Shown here in pieces: positions 32,809-34,373 of a stretch of DNA of 34,373 nucleotides (position 1 is the stretch's first letter; each line of letters begins with the position of its first letter). Origin of the DNA: Candidatus Omnitrophota bacterium. GTDB lineage: Bacteria > Hinthialibacterota > Hinthialibacteria > Hinthialibacterales > Hinthialibacteraceae. The position numbers and the translations under genes were made by a program. The stretch is taken from positions 1-34,373 of the forward strand of contig QZKN01000182.1 in the NCBI GenBank assembly GCA_003598175.1. Direction: 5' to 3'. Under the pieces are notes generated by a model. That model ran no database searches. It was not told the DNA's origin and saw only the letters and a program-made list of their open reading frames with translations.

Positions 32809-32836
32809 ATTATACTAATTTACTTGACATTGTCAA
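32809..32836 (-). promoter_or_regulatory. Consensus sigma70 promoter of the A-type carrier gene
   Basis: On the minus strand, TTGACA (32831-32836), a 16-base spacer and TATAAT (32809-32814) match both consensus hexamers exactly. Transcription would start near 32801, giving a leader of about 42 bases. Such a strong promoter normally needs a repressor; the palindrome overlapping the -35 is a candidate site. Confidence 0.75.
32824..32836. promoter_or_regulatory. Candidate operator palindrome overlapping the -35 box
   Basis: TTGACA-T-TGTCAA is a perfect 6-1-6 palindrome; with one mismatch per arm it extends to 9-1-9 (32821-32839). Size and symmetry fit a MarR-type dimer site. It covers the -35 box, so binding would block the promoter. 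Confidence 0.55.
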
Positions 32837-32958
32837 CTATTTTATTTCTGATTTTTTGACTTTTTTGTCTTGAATGAATGGCTATTGCAGGTCAACGGTT
32901 GGCTCATGCATAGGAATGAATGAGCATGAATGCTCTGAAATACAATGGCGTTTCGACG

Positions 32959-32991
32959 GGGATATAAATCCCAGACATATAAGAGTATAAT
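32959..32991 (+). promoter_or_regulatory. Candidate promoter region of the NeuD-like gene
   Basis: TATAAT at 32986-32991 lies 33 bases before the GTG start, but no good -35 box stands at the right distance. A 5-bp inverted repeat (gggat/atccc, 32959-32972) lies just upstream, where an activator could bind. Confidence 0.35.
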
Positions 32992-33023
32992 GCCCGGAAT
33001 GATCAAAAAAGGAGGGTGAAATA

Positions 33024-33677
33024 GTGGCTATTCAATTTCCGGTTTTTGTTTATGGCGCGGGTGGGCATGCGAAGGTGATTCTCGATATTCTCACAATGCA
33101 TGGAATCGAGAATATTGTGATCGTGGATGACGATGAGAGCCGTTGGGGAAGCAGGTTGATGGGATATGAAATCAGAAATTCAAAAATCGCTTTGGATGAA
33201 ATGCGCCATCAAGGCATCCATCAAGGCATCATTGCGATTGGAAACAATCGAATTCGAGAAGAGAAAGGCGATCAGATTCAAAAAATGGGTTACGAATTGA
33301 TCTCGGCAATTCACCCAACCGCCGTCATCGCGAAAACCGCAACAATAGGGGCGGGCTCCGCGATCATGGCGGGAGCGATTGTGAACAGCGACAGCGTGGT
33401 CGGGGAAAACGTGACGCTGAATACCGCGTGCAGTATCGATCACGACTGTCATATCGGACCTTGCGCCCACATTTCGCCGGGCGCGCATCTCGGCGGTACG
33501 GTAACGATTGGAAAACGCACGCATGTTGGTATTGGCGCAGTGGTGTTGCCTCATCTGCATATCGGCAACGACGTGATGGTGGGGGGAGGAGCGGTCGTGA
33601 TCTCTGATTTACCGGATGGAGTGACGGCGGTCGGCGTGCCTGCGAAAATCATTAAAAATCACCAATCGAAACTTTGA
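33024..33677 (+). CDS. NeuD/PglD-like sugar O-acyltransferase
   Basis: A 217-residue acetyltransferase of the sialic-acid O-acetyltransferase NeuD / PglD family. The N-terminal domain binds the sugar nucleotide (VYGAGGHAK, 9-17; IVIVDDD; AIGNN), and residues ~95-215 form a left-handed beta-helix of hexapeptide repeats (ATIGAGSAIM, GGTVTIGKRTHVG) for acetyl-CoA. H140 in SIDHDC is the expected catalytic base. It probably N- or O-acetylates an amino sugar for surface polysaccharides or protein glycans. The GTG start has an excellent GGAGGG site eight bases upstream. A perfect 12-bp tandem duplication (33206-33229) repeats HQGI in frame at residues 62-69. No further glycan biosynthesis gene is next to it. 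Its end overlaps the converging nuclease-family gene by 19 bases. Confidence 0.9.
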   Translation: MAIQFPVFVYGAGGHAKVILDILTMHGIENIVIVDDDESRWGSRLMGYEIRNSKIALDEMRHQGIHQGIIAIGNNRIREEKGDQIQKMGYELISAIHPTAVIAKTATIGAGSAIMAGAIVNSDSVVGENVTLNTACSIDHDCHIGPCAHISPGAHLGGTVTIGKRTHVGIGAVVLPHLHIGNDVMVGGGAVVISDLPDGVTAVGVPAKIIKNHQSKL

Positions 33678-34373
33678 ATGACGAATACTCCTTTCCTTTC
33701 CGCTTCCTGCAAAACTGCTTTTCCCGCATAATGAGTGATGATGACGCGGATTACTTCATCGATTCCGAATTCCTCACGCGCGGCTTCCACTTTTTTCTCC
33801 AACTCGTCAAATAAATTTTCTCGATTCAAATATCCCACGCGATCCAGACGAAGTTTCGCTTCTCCGACCACCAATATATCTTTCCCATTTTTTACCGCGC
33901 GGCCAAGGATGTTGATTTCCTGATTCCGAATTTCCGTGCGAATCAGTTTTTCTTTGATTTCAATGCCGTATCGTTCTTTCAGCACATTCGGCAGTATTCG
34001 ATAGGCTTCATTCTCCAAGGAATATCCGACGCTACGCGACAAGCCCCCCAATTCTTTACGCGTTTCATTCAAGTTGCCGGCAAGAGTGCGAATTTCCTCT
34101 TCCGTGCGTTTTTGAGCCTCCGCCAATTGACCGAGTTTCTCATCCGTGCGGCATTGGGCTTCCACCAATTGACCGAGTTTTTCATCCGTGCGGCATTGGG
34201 CTTCCACCAATTGACCGAGTTTTTCATCCGTGCGGCATTGGGCTTCCACCAATTGACCGAGTTTCTCATCTGTACGGCATTGGGCTTCCACCAATTGACC
34301 GAGTTTCTCATCTGTGCGGCATTGGGCTTCCACCAATTGACCGAGTTTCTCATCTGTGCGGCATTGGGCTTCC
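33659..34373 (-). CDS. Coiled-coil plus PD-(D/E)XK-type nuclease-family protein, 5' end beyond the window
   Basis: An incomplete gene: the frame is open to the right edge with no certain start, giving at least 238 residues. The visible N-terminal part is an array of a 14-residue coiled-coil repeat (VEAQCRTDEKLGQL), five and a part perfect copies and one degenerate (AEAQKRTEEEIRTL). Then follow GGLSRSVGYSLENEAYR and a nuclease-like fold with QEINILG and the E-x-K in VVGEAKLRLD, ending VFVIQSFDW. This is the layout of the DUF3782-like family of uncharacterised proteins, whose coiled coil usually reads EAQRRTEE…; each repeat here has Cys in place of the first Arg. The decayed gene at 1780-2238 belongs to a related branch. 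The nuclease fold is inferred from recalled family data; activity is unproven. Confidence 0.8.
   Translation of the reverse strand, partial: EAQCRTDEKLGQLVEAQCRTDEKLGQLVEAQCRTDEKLGQLVEAQCRTDEKLGQLVEAQCRTDEKLGQLVEAQCRTDEKLGQLAEAQKRTEEEIRTLAGNLNETRKELGGLSRSVGYSLENEAYRILPNVLKERYGIEIKEKLIRTEIRNQEINILGRAVKNGKDILVVGEAKLRLDRVGYLNRENLFDELEKKVEAAREEFGIDEVIRVIITHYAGKAVLQEAERKGVFVIQSFDW
34131..34373. repeat. 42-bp tandem repeat within coding sequence
   Basis: Copies begin at 34131, 34173, 34215, 34257, 34299 and 34341 (cut by the window edge). They differ at no more than three positions (34140/34182-type c/t, 34146-type c/t, and one g/a at 34275), and none of these changes alters the 14-residue unit in the visible copies. 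A more diverged unit precedes them at about 34089-34130. Near-identity implies recent expansion or ongoing homogenisation. Confidence 0.9.

Noticed and set aside
34131..34373. Tandem 42-bp repeat considered as a CRISPR array
   Set aside because: There are no unique spacers; the units are contiguous and in frame with a coiled-coil protein.
31359..34373. A complete Fe-S assembly or sialic-acid operon on the right side
   Set aside because: Only the A-type carrier and one NeuD/PglD-like enzyme are present; no isc, suf or neu partners are in the window.

Overview
The window looks like chromosomal DNA of an uncultured, Gram-negative, environmental polysaccharide degrader. Secreted and exported catabolic enzymes dominate. 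Five proteins carry twin-arginine (Tat) signals: an aldo/keto reductase, two Gfo/Idh/MocA oxidoreductases, a sulfatase and a TIM-barrel isomerase. A C-terminal dockerin-like module, a kelch-symporter fusion and type IV-pilin-like biology add to the picture. This gene style is typical of Planctomycetes/PVC relatives and of phyla such as Hydrogenedentes or Sumerlaeota; I cannot fix the phylum from the sequence. No rRNA, tRNA, CRISPR array, transposase or phage gene was seen.

Layout. 1-2.4 kb: a hairpin-rich intergenic patch, a TusA-like sulfur carrier, a Tat-exported aldo/keto reductase and a decayed PD-(D/E)XK-type nuclease gene. 2.4-5.8 kb: two tandem paralogous radical SAM proteins. 6.1-12.4 kb: one 2088-residue secreted protein with about two dozen WD40-like blades, two repeat-type beta-sandwich regions, a possible NlpC/P60-like patch and a dockerin-like C-terminus. 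12.7-14.2 kb: an omega-amidase-like nitrilase and a type IV pilin-like protein. 14.2-14.6 kb: structured DNA (a repeated double hairpin and a perfect 56-bp palindrome). 14.6-28.7 kb: a catabolic region with two Gfo/Idh/MocA oxidoreductases, an arylsulfatase, a kelch plus sodium/solute symporter fusion, a GH2 glycosidase, a UMF1-type MFS transporter, a xylose-isomerase-like TIM barrel and a neutral-ceramidase-like hydrolase. 28.8-29.4 kb: a toxin-antitoxin module whose PIN toxin is frameshifted. 29.5-34.4 kb: a large secreted beta-rich protein, a small zinc-ribbon protein, a MarR regulator with four C-terminal cysteines, an A-type Fe-S carrier behind a consensus promoter, a NeuD/PglD-like acetyltransferase and an incomplete coiled-coil nuclease-family gene with a 42-bp tandem repeat.

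How the genes may work together (inference). The 14.6-28.7 kb genes fit capture and breakdown of a sulfated glycan: sulfatase and GH2 outside the cytoplasm, Tat-exported redox and isomerase enzymes in the periplasm, then uptake by the symporter and the MFS protein. They are mostly single units in alternating orientation, not one operon. The A-type carrier and MarR gene may form an iron-sulfur or redox-sensing unit.

The signals most worth following are: paired hairpins with complementary loops, repeated with different arm sequences; the WD40-dockerin giant; the MarR/A-type carrier unit with a palindrome on its -35 box; the cysteine-bearing 14-residue coiled-coil repeat at the right edge; and an unlisted 45-residue small ORF at 26799-26936.
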